From CAVQOB01 sp963714325 (GTDB lineage: Bacteria > Pseudomonadota > Alphaproteobacteria > Rhizobiales > Hyphomicrobiaceae): a stretch of DNA of 64,000 nucleotides. This document shows positions 28,906-37,534 of the stretch, one piece after another. The position numbers were made by a program, and so were the translations under genes. Each line of letters opens with the position of its first letter. Position 1 is the first letter of the stretch. Location: positions 558,001 through 622,000 of the forward strand of contig CAVQOB010000008.1 in the NCBI GenBank assembly GCA_963714325.1, in the 5' to 3' direction. The notes below the pieces were generated by a model. That model made no database searches. It was not told where the DNA came from and saw only the letters and a list, made by a program, of their open reading frames with translations.

Positions 28906-29794
28906 CACGCTCGATTTCTCCTCTGAGACAACGCGGGCTGGCGCGCTGATGGCGATGCTCGATGCGTTCCGGAAAGCCGGTATTGAGACGCCGGATCGGG
29001 ACGCGCGCAAGTTGTTGGCGGGCGTACTTGGCATCGATGGCATCAAGTTGCTGACCGATCCAACGGTGGCATTAGCTGGAGCTGCCGCCGCCGTCAGCAG
29101 CGCGGCACGGCGACGGGTCGTGCGCGAGCCGGTCTCACGCATTCTCGGGCAGCGCGATTTTTTCGGTCACAGTTTTGCAATTGCGCCGGCAACGCTCGAT
29201 CCGCGGCCGGACAGCGAATGCGTCGTGTCAGCGGCGATAGCATTTCTCGACGATGAAAGCACCGATCGACCGTTGCGCGTTCTCGATATCGGTACCGGTT
29301 CGGGTTGCTTGCTGCTATCGATCCTCGCCGCGTGCGGTAACACGACCGGCGTCGGTATCGATATCGACAACGCTGCTTTGACAATCGCCGCCACCAATGC
29401 GCGAAGGCTTGGCCTGGAGGATCGTGTGACCTGGATCCACGGTGCAGGGCTCGCACCGGTATCAGAGGCGTTCAATCTGATAGTTGCCAATCCGCCCTAC
29501 ATCCCATCGGCGGACATCGCTGCGTTGGACGCCGAGGTGCGGCTCTACGATCCGCCAGGCGCACTCGACGGCGGCGCTGACGGGCTCGATGTCTACCGGC
29601 AAATCCTCGCAGAACTGCTGCCCGCGCTGCCGAAGGGGTGGATTCTCTTCGAAGTGGGCGATACGCAGGCCGAACCCGTCACCGCCCTGATCGAAGCACA
29701 ACTCGGGCCGCGACACCTGGCGGACATTCGGACCTTCGTAGACATGGGCGGGGTGCGACGTTGTGTTGCAGCCAGAACACAAGTGTCAGGCTAA
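28892..29794 (+). CDS. prmC: release factor glutamine methyltransferase PrmC
   Basis: The ATG at 28892 gives MAQTDTLDFSS and overlaps the prfA stop by 14 bases; the frame runs further up inside prfA and is not used. The 300-residue protein has RILGQRDFFGHSF, the SAM motif LDIGTGSGCLLLSI and the substrate-binding NPPY at about 200 (IVANPPYIPSADI). It N5-methylates the Gln of GGQ in release factors 1 and 2, using SAM. Confidence 0.95.
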   Translation: MAQTDTLDFSSETTRAGALMAMLDAFRKAGIETPDRDARKLLAGVLGIDGIKLLTDPTVALAGAAAAVSSAARRRVVREPVSRILGQRDFFGHSFAIAPATLDPRPDSECVVSAAIAFLDDESTDRPLRVLDIGTGSGCLLLSILAACGNTTGVGIDIDNAALTIAATNARRLGLEDRVTWIHGAGLAPVSEAFNLIVANPPYIPSADIAALDAEVRLYDPPGALDGGADGLDVYRQILAELLPALPKGWILFEVGDTQAEPVTALIEAQLGPRHLADIRTFVDMGGVRRCVAARTQVSG

Positions 29795-30234
29795 GTTGAT
29801 AAAGACCTTGGAAAAGAACGCCGATCGCTGTACAGTGCTGGGCATGTGACGTCGGAAGGCGCTCTGGACAATATCGCAGGTTGCGACTTGAAAAGACCGG
29901 GCTGCTGAAACGACATCGGGTGGCGCTGGAATTAAATCGCGACACCCCAATCTTCGGAAACACTGATCTGCAGGACCATAGGGCGTCCGAGATAACAGGA
30001 ACGAGCGCGTCATCGACTTGGCTCATAGGTTATGTCTGTTCCGGACGTAATCCGCTGATTGGCGACACGTCCCGCATCAAGCGGGGCTTCGCCTTGCGCG
30101 GGGGTTGAGTGGCGATGAGACAGCACGGCGCCTTTGGCACAAGCAGAATCCTGTTCGGCGAATCCGGCGGCTCTGAGAGCCGAACCGGTGGCGGGTCTTA
30201 ATATGTTTTTGGTGGTAAAGGAGCCTGAAGCGCA
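29795..30234 (+). other. intergenic region upstream of the DUF4167 gene
   Basis: About 440 bases without a recognisable gene. AAAGGAG at about 30217-30223 is the ribosome binding site of the DUF4167 gene. A GC-rich block at about 30070-30105 (AAGCGGGGC, GCCTTGCGCGGGGG) can pair partly. No RNA family was recognised. Confidence 0.45.
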
Positions 30235-31323
30235 GTGAGGCAAGGTCAACAAAACCGCCGCGGCCGTGGTCGCAGTAATAATGGCGGCCACAACAGCGGC
30301 AACAACAACAACGGCAATCGGAAACATCAGAACCCGCTCTCGCGGAGCTTTGAATCCAACGGTCCGGAAGTAAAGGTGCGCGGCACACCAGCGCATATTG
30401 CCGAGAAATACATTTCGCTGGCACGCGATGCCCAATCATCGGGTGACCCGGTGCTGGCAGAGAACTATCTGCAGCACGCCGAACACTACAATCGCATCAT
30501 CATGGCATATCATGAGCAGCTGCAGCAGCCGGGCGATCCCATGAACGGGAACGGCGGCGGCGGGCGTCCGGGCGGCGATGGCGGCGACGATGGTGACGAC
30601 AACGCCGGCGATAGCATGTCCGAGGATTTCGGTTCTGTCGCCCAACCGCCGGCGGTGTATGAGCGCCCGCAGCAACAGTTCGTGCGCAATGATCGCAATG
30701 AACATCGCGGCAATGATGGCCCGCGCGACCGCGATCAAGGCCAACAGGGCCAGGGCCGGGATGGGCGCGACGACCGGCCATACCGACGCGATCGAGGCGA
30801 TCAGAACCAGCAGCGATTCCGCGACCGCAACGACCGTGGTGATCGCGGCCAGCGCTATGGCGGGCAACAAGGCGATCGTCAGGATCGTGGTGATCGCAAT
30901 GATCGTGGTGGTGATCGCGATCGGCCGTTTGAGAACCGCAATGATTTCCGCGCTGAACCGCGCCAAGATCAACGGCCGGATGATCGCGGACCAGCACCCG
31001 ATCGCGTGCCCGATCGCGTCATGCCGGAACGCGCACAGGATCGACCCGTTGAGCGTGCGGTTGAACGATCCGCCCCCAGTGATCCGATGGCCCAACACAA
31101 TGCCGAGAACGCAGCGCCGCCGGCATTGCCGCGCCGCCGAACGGAGCGCCCGGAACGCGCAGAAAGACCGGAACGAGCCGAACGTCCGGTGCGTGCTGAA
31201 CGGCCAGAGCGTTTCGCGGCCGAACATGACCAGCCAGATTTTCTTCGCCGTCCGGTGCGCCGTCCGCGAGCAGAACCCGCCGCTGAAACGCCGACTGACA
31301 CGGGCGACAAAAGCAAAGATTGA
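30235..31323 (+). CDS. DUF4167 domain protein, low-complexity Arg/Asp/Asn-rich
   Basis: The start is GTG 30235, with AAAGGAG upstream. The first ~100 residues form the DUF4167 domain (RRGRGRSNNGG, then RGTPAHIAEKYISLARDA and ENYLQHAEHYNRI). The remaining ~260 residues are disordered and rich in Asp, Arg, Gln and Glu (blocks such as RDRDQGQQGQG and NDRGDRGQRYGG). The family is typical of alphaproteobacteria, where it usually follows prmC as here. RNA binding is suspected from its composition, but function is not established. A strong terminator follows. Confidence 0.9.
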   Translation: MRQGQQNRRGRGRSNNGGHNSGNNNNGNRKHQNPLSRSFESNGPEVKVRGTPAHIAEKYISLARDAQSSGDPVLAENYLQHAEHYNRIIMAYHEQLQQPGDPMNGNGGGGRPGGDGGDDGDDNAGDSMSEDFGSVAQPPAVYERPQQQFVRNDRNEHRGNDGPRDRDQGQQGQGRDGRDDRPYRRDRGDQNQQRFRDRNDRGDRGQRYGGQQGDRQDRGDRNDRGGDRDRPFENRNDFRAEPRQDQRPDDRGPAPDRVPDRVMPERAQDRPVERAVERSAPSDPMAQHNAENAAPPALPRRRTERPERAERPERAERPVRAERPERFAAEHDQPDFLRRPVRRPRAEPAAETPTDTGDKSKD

Positions 31324-31355
31324 TTGGCCCTTGCCTGCACAGACTTGAGTTTGAT

Positions 31356-31385
31356 TGAGAGCGGCCTCGGCCGCTCTCATTTTTT
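31356..31385 (+). terminator. strong intrinsic terminator after the DUF4167 gene
   Basis: An 11-base perfect stem (TGAGAGCGGCC with GGCCGCTCTCA) is followed at once by TTTTTT. It ends the DUF4167 transcript. Confidence 0.9.
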
Positions 31386-31459
31386 GTGTGCGCTCCAGCT
31401 GACCACCTGCACCCGCGCGGCATTGTTCGGCGTGCGCACGCGCCCGCGCGGGCGTGTGA

Positions 31460-32230
31460 TCAAGGCAGGGTGATGGCGTCGCCTGCAGCGATGCTGCCAT
31501 CGTGCGTGACGCTGGCATAGACGCCGAAATCCGAGTGCGCCCAGGTGCGTGACAGCACGGCCGGTATCGCCATGTCGCGTGCGCCGCTCTGGGGATCAAC
31601 ATTGGTCGCTTCGCAGCGCTGCGTGCGCTTGAAGACGACGAGCTTGGCTGTTCCAATAACCAGTGTCTTGTCGAGCCAGCCGAACTCGGCCCAAGGCGCG
31701 AGACCGTCGACATAGAGATTGGCGCGAAAGCGCAGCGGGTCGACCGGCTTGCCGAGCACACGCTCGAGGTCGCGGACACTGGCGAGGTTGACGATGTGGA
31801 CGCATTTTGCGGCGACGTCAGAAAAACTGTGGCCCTGTGCCGTTACAATGCGCGGCGCGCCACGCAGCTCCGACTTCATGTACGCAGCCAGGAATTGCTC
31901 GATCATCTGCCGGCCGATCTTGGTCGAGAGCTGCCCGCGCGCGACCTGCTTGCCGTCGCGCAGGATCGTCAACGTTTCAGCGCGATCGTCGAATTGGCTG
32001 CGCAACATGGCGAGACGCTCGTCGCGCATCAACATCAGAAACGTGATCTTCGGCAGGTGCTGGGGGTTATCAGGATCAAACCGCCCTGGCCCGTTTGCGA
32101 TCGCGTAGGCGCGGTCGAATGGCAGCGTGGCACCCGGTGTCAATGCAACGGATTCGAGCTTTTCCGGTGACAGCCCTTTAACGGGATAGCGATAAACCGA
32201 TGCTAGGGTTGGTTGGTTAACATGTGTCAT
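31460..32230 (-). CDS. MOSC domain protein
   Basis: The start MTHVNQPTLASVYRYPVKGLSPE (32230) has the characteristic MOSC N-terminal beta-barrel signature; the open frame to 32314 is not needed. The C-terminal MOSC domain has the conserved Cys in RCEATNVDP and FRANLYVDG earlier. Related proteins (mARC, YcbX) bind molybdenum cofactor and reduce N-hydroxylated compounds; here that activity is inferred. The length of 256 residues is normal. It is convergent with the DUF4167 gene and divergent from the methyltransferase gene. Confidence 0.88.
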   Translation of the reverse strand: MTHVNQPTLASVYRYPVKGLSPEKLESVALTPGATLPFDRAYAIANGPGRFDPDNPQHLPKITFLMLMRDERLAMLRSQFDDRAETLTILRDGKQVARGQLSTKIGRQMIEQFLAAYMKSELRGAPRIVTAQGHSFSDVAAKCVHIVNLASVRDLERVLGKPVDPLRFRANLYVDGLAPWAEFGWLDKTLVIGTAKLVVFKRTQRCEATNVDPQSGARDMAIPAVLSRTWAHSDFGVYASVTHDGSIAAGDAITLP

Positions 32231-32302
32231 CGGCACTCCTTGGGCCCTAATGGTCTTGAGGGTGGCGGCATCATGCGCGGTCGGCGCGATGGTGCAAGCC
32301 CA

Positions 32303-33184
32303 ATGGCCATCCAAAGTCGTGAGTCCTTTATGAAAACCCTGGTCAAACGTGCCATCGATTGGGACAACCTGTCACCAACGCGAAAGGATTGGGCGCGCAA
32401 AGTCGGAATTCTGGCTGAAGATGCGGCGCTCGCGGCCGGCAGCTTACTCGGATTTCCGCTGACGCGCCTTGCTCGCATCGTCAATACCAAGGATTTCGGC
32501 GGCTGGGGTTCGACCGCGGTTTACGATCGATTGTTCCGGCCGATGCGCTGGCGCGACCTGTCGATGCTGGAAATCGGCGTTGGTGGTTATGACGATAACA
32601 GCGGTGGCAAGTCTCTGCGGCTGTGGCGTGCCTACTTTCCGCGGGCGCGCATTGCAGCCCTCGATCTCTACGACAAGACCAGTCTGTCGCGCGGGCGCGT
32701 ACAGGTTTTTCAGGGCTCGCAGGTCGATCGTGCCGTGCTGGATACGATCGCGCGCAATCGCGGTGGCTTCGATATCGTCATCGATGACGGCAGCCACATC
32801 AATGAACACCAGATCCGCTCTTTCGAGATTTTGTTCCCGCATTTGAAACCGGGCGGCCTCTACATCGTCGAGGATACGCAGACATCTTATTGGGAGGGAT
32901 TCGGCGGCGGCGCGGTCGGCAGTGAGGCTCACAACAAATGCTGCGTCAGCTACTTCAAGGGACTGGTCGACGGCTTGAATCACGTCGAATTCCCGGACGC
33001 TGGATATACGCCGACGCGCTATGACCTGGAGATCGTATCGATCCAGTTCGTGCACAACCTGATCATCATCGAGAAGGGCAACAACGCGCGGCCTTCCAAC
33101 ATCATCGGTCGCTGGGATGCGGGGGTCGTGCGCGCGGCCGGAAAAATTGATCACGCCGGCAAGATCACGACGACGGAACGCTAG
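32303..33184 (+). CDS. class I SAM-dependent methyltransferase, TylF/MycE-like
   Basis: The start at 32303 (MAIQSRESFMKTL) is tentative; 32330 is an alternative and the frame is open to 32213. Residues MLEIGVGGYDDN form SAM motif I, AALDLYDK is motif II, and FDIVIDDGSHINEHQIRS with GGLYIVEDTQTSYW match the metal-dependent sugar O-methyltransferases of macrolide pathways and related proteins. The protein is about 293 residues. The natural acceptor cannot be told. No polyketide or glycan cluster is nearby, so it is an isolated gene. Confidence 0.75.
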   Translation: MAIQSRESFMKTLVKRAIDWDNLSPTRKDWARKVGILAEDAALAAGSLLGFPLTRLARIVNTKDFGGWGSTAVYDRLFRPMRWRDLSMLEIGVGGYDDNSGGKSLRLWRAYFPRARIAALDLYDKTSLSRGRVQVFQGSQVDRAVLDTIARNRGGFDIVIDDGSHINEHQIRSFEILFPHLKPGGLYIVEDTQTSYWEGFGGGAVGSEAHNKCCVSYFKGLVDGLNHVEFPDAGYTPTRYDLEIVSIQFVHNLIIIEKGNNARPSNIIGRWDAGVVRAAGKIDHAGKITTTER

Positions 33185-33237
33185 CGCGCGGCGTCAATCG
33201 ATGCGCGTGAGTCCACCAGCGTCTGGACCGACGCCCG

Positions 33238-33507
33238 TTAGTAAGTGCACTGGCGCGGTTGTGAACTCTGACCGGCGGCAATGCCACCAAGGCACTTCCA
33301 TTGTACCGCCTTGCCATTGAGCGTAGCGGTCCCCGATGACGACTGGCCGGCAGCCAGCGCGCCTTTGGGATAGGCTGCGTAATTGGCCTGACAGACCGGG
33401 TGGTTGCTGCTCGGGGTGCAGCCAACCGACGCCGCCAGCGCGGTTTGCGTCGCAGCCGTCGCTGCAGCCAAGGTGATGCTCGTCAACAAGAGGCGGACAG
33501 ACGTCAT
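33238..33507 (-). CDS. small secreted cysteine-containing protein
   Basis: The start MTSVRLLLTSITLAAA (33507) provides a signal peptide ending near TALAAS and has AGGGAAC upstream; the frame runs open to 33630. The mature ~65-residue part contains four Cys (GCTPSSNHPVCQ, QWKCLGG and QPRQCTY), likely two disulfides. No family was recognised. It probably acts in the periplasm or outside. It ends 53 bases after the convergent methyltransferase gene. Confidence 0.65.
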   Translation of the reverse strand: MTSVRLLLTSITLAAATAATQTALAASVGCTPSSNHPVCQANYAAYPKGALAAGQSSSGTATLNGKAVQWKCLGGIAAGQSSQPRQCTY

Positions 33508-33920
33508 TGATTGTTCCCTTGTCCGGAATGGCTGAGCTTCATGGGCTGAAGGATGTGCCCAGAATGTCAATTGCTGGCTGAAATGTGACATAGCCTGGCT
33601 TGGCTGTGGATATCCCGTTGACACCCACATAAGCCCATGGGATCCCGTTTTTGCCCAGCCCGCACTGGGCCGATTCGGAGTGAGGGCGGCAGGCTTGGCG
33701 CCGGTTCAGTTTCGTCGGGGGACGAGGCCGAGGCGACAGCTGCCGCTCTTTCCGTCGGGCCCAAGTTGGGCCGTCGGATCGAAGTCGGGCTTTGGGTTAG
33801 CGGATGGCGGGCGTTTCTTGTTTGCGCTTCGGATGCCCACCAGCAACCGCGCTCTGTTGTTTGCGCTTCAGTTGCCCACCAGCAACCGCGCGTTGGCGTA
33901 GAGGATGAGACGACCAGGAG
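33508..33920 (+). other. leader region of the dcw cluster
   Basis: About 410 bases precede mraZ. TTGACA at 33618-33623 is a possible -35 toward mraZ, but no good -10 follows. The most notable content is the two-copy hairpin repeat at 33818-33891. The ribosome binding site AGGAG lies just before the ATG at 33921. Confidence 0.45.
33818..33891 (-). repeat. two tandem copies of a hairpin-GAAGCGC repeat upstream of mraZ
   Basis: Two 35-base copies (33818-33852 and 33857-33891) at a period of 39 bases differ at three positions. On the minus strand each reads a small hairpin (second copy: arms GTTGC and GCAAC), then GAAGCGCAAACAA. The core GTGGGCATCCGAAGCGC also occurs at 53.7 kb in the opposite orientation. 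The copies sit 30-100 bases ahead of mraZ. Confidence 0.8.
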
Positions 33921-34430
33921 ATGGACCGCTTTGTCTCGACATTCACGAACAAAATCGACGCCAAAGGCCGGGTCTCTGTACCCGCATCCTTCCGCGCCGT
34001 CCTCGAACGCGACGGCTACGCTGCTGGCAGTGGCGGCGGCGGCATCTATTGCTACCCCTCGCTCGACGCTCCAGCGCTTGATGCAGGCGGCGAAAGACTT
34101 GCGGCGACGATCGATGGGCTTCTCCGTGGCCTGCCGGACTATTCGGACGAGCGGGATGAACTCTCTGTCGCACTCTATGGCGACGTTCAAGTCCTCGGGC
34201 TCGATGGGGACGGACGCATCGTCCTTCCTGAAGGGCTGCGCGTCCACTGCGGGATCGGCGCGGTCGTCACATTCGTCGGCCTTGGCCAGAAGTTTCAGAT
34301 CTGGGAGCCCGGACGCTTCGACGCCCGCCGCACCGCCGCGCGCGAGAAAGTCCGCGACAGCCGCAAGCTGCTCGCTGGCCACACGCCGCCATTGACGGCG
34401 AGGCGTGTCGATGGCGAAAGTCGGGGATGA
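33921..34430 (+). CDS. mraZ: division/cell wall cluster transcriptional repressor MraZ
   Basis: A 169-residue protein with two AbrB/SpoVT-like half domains: FTNKIDAKGRVSVPASFRAV near the N-terminus and LDGDGRIVLPEGLR in the second half. MraZ oligomers bind direct repeats upstream of their own gene and damp the dcw operon. AGGAG precedes the ATG. The stop overlaps rsmH as ATGA, so both genes are coupled. No canonical GTGGG triplet array was seen with certainty upstream, although the repeats at 33818-33891 contain GTGGGCA on the minus strand. Confidence 0.95.
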   Translation: MDRFVSTFTNKIDAKGRVSVPASFRAVLERDGYAAGSGGGGIYCYPSLDAPALDAGGERLAATIDGLLRGLPDYSDERDELSVALYGDVQVLGLDGDGRIVLPEGLRVHCGIGAVVTFVGLGQKFQIWEPGRFDARRTAAREKVRDSRKLLAGHTPPLTARRVDGESRG

Positions 34431-35497
34431 CCGAACCGACGCCTGAGCCGCAGCGCCATATTCCCGTTCTGCTTGCCGAAGTGCTCGACGCCGTGCGACC
34501 GCGCGATGGTCATCTGATCATCGATGGCACGTTCGGCGCGGGCGGGTATTCATCTGCGATGCTTGACCATGCTGCCTGCCGCGTCATCGCGTTGGATCGT
34601 GATCCGACGGCGATTGCTGCGGCAGCGCATATTGTTGCGCGTTATGCGCCGCGATTGCGTTTGCTGGAGTTGCCGTTCAGCCGGATGGTCGAGGCGACCG
34701 TCGCGAGACAGCATGACAACGTCGTGGGTTCCGGCCTGCGCCGGGATGCCGATAGCAGCGACTCCATGGCCTGCGTCGATGCTGTCGTACTCGATATCGG
34801 TGTGTCGTCGATGCAGATCGATCAGCCCGAGCGAGGGTTTTCGTTCCAGGCCGATGGCCCACTCGACATGCGGATGTCGGCTAATGGCACGTTTGCTGGA
34901 TTAAGTGCGGCCGACGTCGTGAACACGGCGAGCGAAGCGCTGCTCGCTGACATATTTTTCCATCTCGGCGACGAGAAAAAGGCGCGGTTGATCGCGCGCG
35001 CCATTGTTAAAGACCGCGTCGACAAGCAGCCATTCACCCGCACAGCCGAGTTGGCCGGCCTCGTGCAGCGCCTGCTCAAAGCCCCGAAAATAGACGGTCG
35101 GCACGCCGCCACGCGGACGTTTCAGGCGCTGCGAATCTACGTCAACGATGAACTGGGCGAACTGGCGCAGGGCCTTGCGGCGGCGGAAAGACTGCTGAAG
35201 CCCGGCGGTCGGCTTGCTGTGGTGACGTTCCACTCGCTCGAAGATGCGCTGGTGAAAAACTTTTTTCGCGCCAGAACCGGGCGGGCACCGCAGGGTTCCC
35301 GGCACGCGCCGGTGACTTTGGATACCGGTCCTGCCCCAAGTTTCCGATTCATTAACCACCGCAGCGTTAACCCTTCTGATGAGGAGACCGCTCGAAACCC
35401 GCGCTCCCGGTCGGCACGCCTCAGATGGGCGGAACGGACCGAGGCACCAGCCTGGGACTTCGATGCGGATGATCTGGGCGTGCCGCGGCTCGGGTGA
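34427..35497 (+). CDS. rsmH: 16S rRNA (cytosine(1402)-N(4))-methyltransferase RsmH, with an unusual insertion
   Basis: A 356-residue protein with HIPVLLAEVLDAVRP, the SAM motif DGTFGAGGYSSAML, VLDIGVSSMQID, the DMRM block and SLEDALVKNFF. RsmH methylates C1402 of 16S rRNA, in the decoding site. Between the usual RMVEAT and VDAVVLDIG, residues about 94-115 (DNVVGSGLRRDADSSDS) are extra compared with the usual spacing. The DNA there (34721-34760) has a REP-like palindrome with arms CCGGC and GCCGG. The reading frame is kept. It is overlapped by mraZ and ftsL by 4 bases at each end. Confidence 0.95.
   Translation: MTEPTPEPQRHIPVLLAEVLDAVRPRDGHLIIDGTFGAGGYSSAMLDHAACRVIALDRDPTAIAAAAHIVARYAPRLRLLELPFSRMVEATVARQHDNVVGSGLRRDADSSDSMACVDAVVLDIGVSSMQIDQPERGFSFQADGPLDMRMSANGTFAGLSAADVVNTASEALLADIFFHLGDEKKARLIARAIVKDRVDKQPFTRTAELAGLVQRLLKAPKIDGRHAATRTFQALRIYVNDELGELAQGLAAAERLLKPGGRLAVVTFHSLEDALVKNFFRARTGRAPQGSRHAPVTLDTGPAPSFRFINHRSVNPSDEETARNPRSRSARLRWAERTEAPAWDFDADDLGVPRLG
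34721..34760. repeat. REP-like palindrome inside the rsmH coding sequence
   Basis: TTCCGGCCTGCGCCGGGATG carries a stem of CCGGC and GCCGG around CTGC. The other frames read VPACAGMP and RHPGAGRNP, typical translations of dispersed bacterial palindromes. It coincides with the extra segment of RsmH. Confidence 0.55.
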
Positions 35498-35829
35498 GAC
35501 ACGGCAGCCATTGCGAGGCGAGGCCCGGAATGCTGCGGTCGTTCAACGCCGTCCTGATGCTGCTGGTGGCCGTTGCGGCCTTCGCGCTCTATGCGCTGAA
35601 ATATGATGCGCGGCGGATCGAGGCCGACGTGCATCAGGCCGAACGCCGCCTCGAACGTCTTGAGGACGACATCGCCGTGCTGAAGGCGGAACGCGCGCAT
35701 CTAGCGCGCCCGGAACGCATTGAAAAACTGGCCCGTGATCTCGGCTTGAGGGTGCCGGATGCGCGACAGTTCGTGCGCATGGAGGATTTGACCGTTGCAC
35801 GGCCGGAACAGCGCCGGTCCGCGCCATGA
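35494..35829 (+). CDS. ftsL: cell division protein FtsL
   Basis: A 111-residue bitopic protein, starting at ATG 35494... reading MRHGSHCEARPGMLRSF; MLRSFNAVLMLLVAVAAF at 35530 is an alternative start. One membrane segment is followed by a periplasmic coiled coil (EADVHQAERRLERLEDDIAVLKAERAHLARPERIE, cut in function to leucine-zipper-like heptads) and LARDLGLR. FtsL, with FtsB and FtsQ, activates septal peptidoglycan synthesis by FtsW-FtsI. The location between rsmH and ftsI, with 4-base overlaps at both ends, supports the call. Confidence 0.88.
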   Translation: MRHGSHCEARPGMLRSFNAVLMLLVAVAAFALYALKYDARRIEADVHQAERRLERLEDDIAVLKAERAHLARPERIEKLARDLGLRVPDARQFVRMEDLTVARPEQRRSAP

Positions 35830-37502
35830 GTGCTGTGAGCGGCGTCGACCGATCCAAACATGCCATCCGGCTGCATAAGCGGACGCTGCGGCGAGGCTTG
35901 TTGATTCTGGCCGTTGTCGTTTGCGCGTTTGCAGCGATCGCCGGGCAATTGGTTCGCCTCGCGCTGCAAGCGAAACCGGAAATTCGGTTGACGTCTGCCG
36001 AGCCGATCGGGTCGAGCTGGTCGCGGCCCGATATCGTGGATCGGCGCGGCCGCGTGCTGGCAACCGACGTTGAAGTGCACTCCTTGTTCGCCGATCCGGC
36101 CATCATCGTCGACGTTGACGAGGCGGTGGAGAAAATAACCGATCTTTTCGGCGACCTGGATGCACGCGAATTGCGCCGCCAAATGTCCGACCGGACACGC
36201 CGCTTCCTCTGGATCAAGCGCGGGTTGACGCCGGCGATGGCGCAACGGGCGCATGCGCTCGGACTGCCCGGCCTCGCCTTTCGCAAGGAACTGCGCCGTG
36301 CCTATCCGGCCGGCGCGCTTGCTGGCCACACACTCGGCAGCGTCAACATCGATAACAAGGGGCTCACCGGCTTCGAGCGCACGATCGATGACAGCGGCCT
36401 GGCGGAAGCCGTGCAAGCACCAGGACGATCAACGCGCGCGGCGCAACGGCTGTCGATCGACCTCGGCGTACAATATGCGGTGGCCGACGAACTCGAACGC
36501 GCGATGCGGCGCTATAGTGCCACAGCGGCGGCCGGTCTCGTCATGGATGCGCGGTCCGGCGAAATTCTGGCCGCCGCATCGCTACCCGGAGTCGATCCCA
36601 GCCGGCCACAGGAGGCGCAGGACGCCGAGCGGATCGACCGCCTGTTGTCCGGCAGCTATGAACTCGGATCGATCTTCAAGCTGCAGACCGTTGCAATGGC
36701 GCTCGACGCGAAACTGGTGACGCTGGACACCCTGCGCGATGTTCGCCAGCCGATCGAGGCTGGGCCGTTCACGATCAAGGACCCTTATCCGCAGGGTCGC
36801 GCGCTCAGCGTGCGCGAGATCTTCCTGCATTCATCGAACGTCGGCGCGGCGATGCTGGCGCTGGAGGCCGGCACTGCGCGGCAGAAGGCGTTTCTTATTG
36901 CCCACGGCCTGTTGGAACAGGGCCGCACCGAGGTCGGCATTCTGGCACCACCACAGGTACCCCAGCGATGGGAGAAGATCGAGACGATCACCATCGCTTA
37001 CGGACACGGACTCGCCGTTGCGCCGGTGACGTTTGCAGCGAGCCTTGCGACGCTGGTCAATGGCGGGACGAAGGTGACGCCGACGTTCCGGGCGCTGCCA
37101 GAGGGGGCCGAGATCTTAGCCGGACCGCGACTGATCGCGGCCGAAACGAGCGCGCGGATGCGGGAGATTATCCGCCTGAACGTGACGCATGCGAGCGGTA
37201 CCGGCCGACGCGCGGAAGTCGATGGCTTGCGCATCGGCGGCAAGACCGGCACCGCTGAAATGGCAGGGCTCGGCGGCTATCGCAAGAAGGCGGTCATCTC
37301 ATCGTTCGCGGCGGCCTTTCCGATGGACGACCCGCGCTATGTGATGCTGGTGATGCTCTTTGAGCCGCAAGGAAGCGACGAGACCAAAGGTGGCATCACC
37401 GCCGGCCTCAACGCCGCGCCGACCACCGGCAGGATCGTCGAGCGCATTGCACCGATCCTGGGCGTGCTGCCGCGGCAGGCAGGTGCTACTGCCTCCCAAT
37501 AG
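35826..37502 (+). CDS. ftsI: septal peptidoglycan transpeptidase FtsI (PBP3)
   Basis: A 558-residue class B penicillin-binding protein. A membrane anchor lies at about residues 18-38. The dimerisation domain has DRRGRVLATD and FRKELRRAYPAG. The transpeptidase domain has the active-site Ser in GSIFK (about 281), SSN in LHSSNVGAAML, and KTGT in IGGKTGTAEM. It cross-links septal peptidoglycan together with FtsW. The usual downstream murE is separated from it here by two other genes. Confidence 0.95.
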   Translation: MSAVSGVDRSKHAIRLHKRTLRRGLLILAVVVCAFAAIAGQLVRLALQAKPEIRLTSAEPIGSSWSRPDIVDRRGRVLATDVEVHSLFADPAIIVDVDEAVEKITDLFGDLDARELRRQMSDRTRRFLWIKRGLTPAMAQRAHALGLPGLAFRKELRRAYPAGALAGHTLGSVNIDNKGLTGFERTIDDSGLAEAVQAPGRSTRAAQRLSIDLGVQYAVADELERAMRRYSATAAAGLVMDARSGEILAAASLPGVDPSRPQEAQDAERIDRLLSGSYELGSIFKLQTVAMALDAKLVTLDTLRDVRQPIEAGPFTIKDPYPQGRALSVREIFLHSSNVGAAMLALEAGTARQKAFLIAHGLLEQGRTEVGILAPPQVPQRWEKIETITIAYGHGLAVAPVTFAASLATLVNGGTKVTPTFRALPEGAEILAGPRLIAAETSARMREIIRLNVTHASGTGRRAEVDGLRIGGKTGTAEMAGLGGYRKKAVISSFAAAFPMDDPRYVMLVMLFEPQGSDETKGGITAGLNAAPTTGRIVERIAPILGVLPRQAGATASQ

Positions 37503-37534
37503 CACGGATCGCGGGGTCACATCATCAAGCCGGA

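Noticed and set aside
30436..31779. 447-codon minus-strand frame over the DUF4167 gene
   Set aside because: It is antisense to a low-complexity coding region whose codon bias keeps several frames open.
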